DNA of 64,000 nt. It comes from CAWELS01 sp964468205. GTDB lineage: Bacteria; Acidobacteriota; Terriglobia; Bryobacterales; Bryobacteraceae. Below are positions 61,970 to 64,000 of this stretch, piece by piece; positions within the stretch are counted from its first letter, which is position 1; each line of letters opens with the position of its first letter. A program made the translations under genes and the position numbers. The notes beneath the pieces were generated by a model. The model saw only the letters and a program-made list of their open reading frames with translations, searched no databases and was not told the DNA's origin. Location of the stretch: positions 1 to 64,000 of the forward strand of contig CAYXVG010000038.1 in assembly GCA_964468205.1 (NCBI GenBank), in the 5' to 3' direction.

Positions 61970-61975
61970 TACAAT
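61970..61975 (+). promoter_or_regulatory. Putative -10 box of the STAS gene
   Basis: TACAAT lies 9 bases before the ATG at 61985 with no Shine-Dalgarno, identical in box and spacing to purS. Confidence 0.42.
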
Positions 61976-61984
61976 GGTTTCGAA

Positions 61985-62389
61985 ATGGCTCTCTCGATGG
62001 CGAAGCGCGAAAAAGAAGGCATCACGATCATCGACCTCAGGGGAAGGATTACGGTGGGCGAAGAGGTGGCGGCGTTCCGTGACATGCTTGACGCCGAGAT
62101 CGAAAGCGGCAAGACGCAGACGATTCTCAACATGGCCGACGTGGATTACATTGATTCCACGGGCCTCGGGTCGCTTGTCATCTGTTTCACCCGTACCCAG
62201 AAGTCCGGCGGTTCGATGAAGCTGCTGAATCTGAACCGCCGGAACATCGAACTGCTTGTACTGACGAAGCTGACCACGGTATTCGAGGTGTTCAACGACG
62301 AGCAGGACGCGGTGAACAGCTTTTTCCCCGACCGTGAGATTCAGCGCTTCGACATTCTGAGATTCGTACAGAGCAGGGACGAGGACTGA
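61985..62389 (+). CDS. STAS-domain anti-sigma factor antagonist
   Basis: A 134-aa protein of the SpoIIAA/RsbV type. The STAS fold runs about residues 5-110, with ITIIDLRGRITVGEEVAAFR and the phosphorylation motif YIDSTGLGSLVICF, where Ser is the usual kinase target. A C-terminal tail of about 25 residues (FPDREIQRFDILRF) is longer than in minimal members. Neither a partner kinase (RsbW-type) nor a phosphatase gene is adjacent, and the window's only anti-sigma gene belongs to the ECF pair, so the partner is unknown. Seven bases separate it from the flavoprotein gene. Confidence 0.9.
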   Translation: MALSMAKREKEGITIIDLRGRITVGEEVAAFRDMLDAEIESGKTQTILNMADVDYIDSTGLGSLVICFTRTQKSGGSMKLLNLNRRNIELLVLTKLTTVFEVFNDEQDAVNSFFPDREIQRFDILRFVQSRDED

Positions 62390-62396
62390 GGCATTC

Positions 62397-63701
62397 GTGC
62401 GGCTGGTTGTCATCGGGGGAAACGCCGCGGGCCTGAGCGCGGCTTCGCGAGCCAGGCGCCTGGACCGCGAAATGGAGATCCTGGTCTACGAGAAAGGCCC
62501 CGAGGTCTCCTATTCGGCCTGCGGGCTGCCTTACTATCTGGACAGCCGCGTCCGTTCGCTTGAAGAATTGAAGGTCCACCCGCCGGAGTTTTTCGAGCGG
62601 GAGCGGGATATCAGGGTAAGGACCGGGGCCGCGGTGAAGGCGATCGCTCACCAGCGCCGGGAGGTGATTCTCGGAAGCGGCGAACGCATTCCCTACGACC
62701 GGCTGGTGATCGCCACTGGGGCGCGCGCCGCCCGCCCCCGAATTCCCGGCGCTGATTTGCCATCCGTCTTTACGCTCCACACGCTGGGGGACGCGGCAAG
62801 GCTCCACGAGTTTCTGAGTTCGCATCAACCCCGGCAGGCAGCGGTGATCGGGGGCGGGTATATCGGACTGGAGATGGTGGAAGCGCTGCGCGCCAACGGG
62901 CTCCGGGTGACGCTGTTCACCGCGGATCGCGAGTTGCTGGGACGGGACGACGAGACTCTGGCCGGAGCGCTCACGGACCGGTTCTCGCGTTTCGGCGTCG
63001 AGTACCGTCCGGCGGAACCGGTGAGTTGCATCGAGCCGGGCCGGGTGAATGGCCGCGCCGCGGATTTGGTGGTTCTGGCCACGGGATTCCGGCCCAACGC
63101 CGAACTCGCCGTGGAGGCGGGCATCGAGACCGGCGGTTCCGGGGCTATCAGCGTCAATGAACTGCTCGAGACAAACTTGCCGGGCGTTTATGCGGCGGGC
63201 GATTGCGCGGAGGCGATGCACCGGGTTACCGGACGCCCTTGCTACATCCCGCTAGGCACGACGGCCAACAAGATGGGCCGGATCGCCGGGGCGAACGCGG
63301 CCGGCGCCCGGGAGCGGTTTCGTGGGGTTTTGGGAACGTCGATCGTGCGGGTGTGCGGGCTCGGCGCCGGGATGACCGGGCTGATGGAATCCGAGGCGCG
63401 GGCGGAGGGATTCCGGACGGTTGCAGCGGCGATCGAGGAGTTGGAACGGCCGCAATATTTCTGGGGCGCGCGCGTGAAGGTGAAGCTGGTGGCGCAGGCC
63501 GGCTCGGGCCGCCTGCTAGGAGGCCTGGTGATCGGCGAGCGCGGCGTGGCCGGGCGGGTGAACACGCTCGCGGCGGCGATTGAGGCGCGGATGACGGTGG
63601 ATGAGTTCGAGCAGTTAGACTTGGTGTATGCGCCGCCTTATGCGCGGGTATGGGACCCTCTGCTGATCGCGGCGCAGCAGTTGCGGAAGCGGCTGGACTG
63701 A
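62397..63701 (+). CDS. CoA-disulfide reductase/NADH oxidase-like flavoprotein
   Basis: A 434-aa FAD-NAD(P)H oxidoreductase. It begins LVVIGGNAAGLSAASRARRL (FAD site), followed by the single redox Cys in SYSACGLPYYL (Cys42), which marks the CoA-disulfide reductase and NADH oxidase/peroxidase group. It has a second dinucleotide site, AAVIGGGYIGLEMVEALR, and the FAD motif LPGVYAAGDCAEAM. The C-terminal dimerisation domain is present; there is no rhodanese domain. GTG start, 7 bp after the STAS gene. It probably protects against thiol or oxygen stress; the exact substrate is not readable. Confidence 0.9.
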   Translation: MRLVVIGGNAAGLSAASRARRLDREMEILVYEKGPEVSYSACGLPYYLDSRVRSLEELKVHPPEFFERERDIRVRTGAAVKAIAHQRREVILGSGERIPYDRLVIATGARAARPRIPGADLPSVFTLHTLGDAARLHEFLSSHQPRQAAVIGGGYIGLEMVEALRANGLRVTLFTADRELLGRDDETLAGALTDRFSRFGVEYRPAEPVSCIEPGRVNGRAADLVVLATGFRPNAELAVEAGIETGGSGAISVNELLETNLPGVYAAGDCAEAMHRVTGRPCYIPLGTTANKMGRIAGANAAGARERFRGVLGTSIVRVCGLGAGMTGLMESEARAEGFRTVAAAIEELERPQYFWGARVKVKLVAQAGSGRLLGGLVIGERGVAGRVNTLAAAIEARMTVDEFEQLDLVYAPPYARVWDPLLIAAQQLRKRLD

Positions 63702-63747
63702 GTTGCACGGCGCCTGCTTGGAACATTGATAGACTGGGTTTACCGAG

Positions 63748-64000
63748 ATGCTGAAAGAGAAACAGCCCGCCCCGGAATTCACGCTCCAAACGATGGAGGG
63801 AGAGGAGATTGCACTCTCGAGCCTGCTCGCCGGCGGGCCGGTGTTTCTAGCGTTCTTCAAGATCTCGTGCCCGGTTTGCCAGTACGCGTTCCCGTTTCTC
63901 GAACGGCTGCACCGCGATGCAGGCGGCGGCGTGCAACTCGTGGGCGTTTCGCAGGACAGCGCGGCGGCGACGGACCATTTCTTGAAGGAGTACGACATCA
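63748..64000 (+). CDS. Thioredoxin-fold peroxiredoxin/TlpA-like protein, cut by the window end
   Basis: 84 codons are visible before the window ends. It begins with a cytosolic-looking LKEKQPAPEFTLQTMEGEEI and continues SSLLAGGPVFLAFFKISCPVC, where CPVC is a CxxC redox motif. VQLVGVSQDSAAATDHFL then gives the usual AhpC-TSA/TlpA beta-alpha pattern. There is no signal peptide. The CxxC places it nearer to TlpA/bacterioferritin-comigratory-like proteins than to one-Cys peroxiredoxins. It lies 46 bp after the flavoprotein gene in the same orientation and could act in the same redox route. Confidence 0.85.
   Translation, partial: MLKEKQPAPEFTLQTMEGEEIALSSLLAGGPVFLAFFKISCPVCQYAFPFLERLHRDAGGGVQLVGVSQDSAAATDHFLKEYDI

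Overview
ORGANISM. This is a GC-rich (by eye mid-60s percent), tightly packed bacterial chromosome segment. It most likely comes from the Acidobacteriota, order Bryobacterales (Solibacter relatives). Three things point there: a secreted hydrolase ending in the Solibacter-type C-terminal domain (TIGR03437-like), a VWFA-related protein of the acidobacterial type, and a one-piece tmRNA whose tag reads ADNQQFAYAA, close to the ...FAYAA tags I recall from this group. Three arylsulfatase-type genes and many secreted hydrolases fit a degradative soil or sediment lifestyle. The family and taxon calls rest on recognition, because no search was possible.

LAYOUT. 1-5.4 kb: end of an aldo/keto reductase, then scpA-scpB-rluB (chromosome segregation and rRNA modification), a CoA-binding protein and an NfeD/SPFH membrane pair. 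5.5-12 kb: a PqaA-type secreted hydrolase, a small secreted protein, an M28 peptidase and an M2-family lipoprotein that has lost its zinc site. 12-14.1 kb: a truncated cytochrome c peroxidase with a broken heme motif, beside an ECF sigma/anti-sigma pair whose periplasmic end carries CxxCH. 14.2-20.6 kb: purA, a TIM-barrel glycosidase-like protein, sulfatase 1, a methyltransferase and an amidohydrolase whose last 90 bp are duplicated. 20.9-22.9 kb: an accessory patch against the 3' end of ssrA (tmRNA), with a UPF0175/DUF3368 toxin-antitoxin module (toxin frameshifted) and an unknown 250-aa protein. 23-30.7 kb: sulfatase 2, a lipoprotein, tRNA-Val, two MacB-type permeases without an ATPase, a YheT-type hydrolase and a GAF-ANTAR regulator. 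30.8-35.8 kb: a translationally coupled four-gene operon (TPR metallopeptidase-like protein, HpaI-type aldolase, 2-hydroxyacid dehydrogenase, GT39-like membrane glycosyltransferase). 35.9-37.6 kb: a GT2/STELLO glycosyltransferase pair. 37.8-45.4 kb: trpC-trpF-trpB-trpA, chorismate mutase, DAHP synthase, tyrA and an FHA-GAF-sigma54 activator. 45.5-48.1 kb: purS-glmS-yjbQ. 48.1-54.3 kb: a class V aminotransferase, an aldo/keto reductase, and an envelope operon M48 protease-VWFA-HtrA. 54.4-55.7 kb: a decayed region with a FitA-like antitoxin remnant and short tandem duplications. 55.7-64 kb: sulfatase 3, a second YjbQ, a DUF4139 protein, a LolA-like protein, a pentapeptide-repeat protein, a STAS anti-sigma antagonist, a CoA-disulfide-reductase-like flavoprotein and the start of a thioredoxin-fold protein.

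HOW THE PARTS WORK TOGETHER. The aromatic amino-acid block covers both ends of the pathway (DAHP synthase at entry; chorismate mutase/TyrA and TrpCFBA at exit). trpE/G/D and the central shikimate genes must lie elsewhere. Most operons use 4-base ATGA/GTGA/TTGA overlaps. Genes that head transcription units often have a TACAAT-like box 6-12 bases before the start codon and no Shine-Dalgarno, which suggests leaderless messages. Inner genes often carry AGGAGG-type sites. The points most worth a second look are the heme-motif anti-sigma factor and its broken peroxidase neighbour, the zinc-less M2 protein, other enzymes with substituted key residues (amidohydrolase H-to-D, aminotransferase D-to-N), the leaderless promoter pattern and the ssrA-linked accessory patch.
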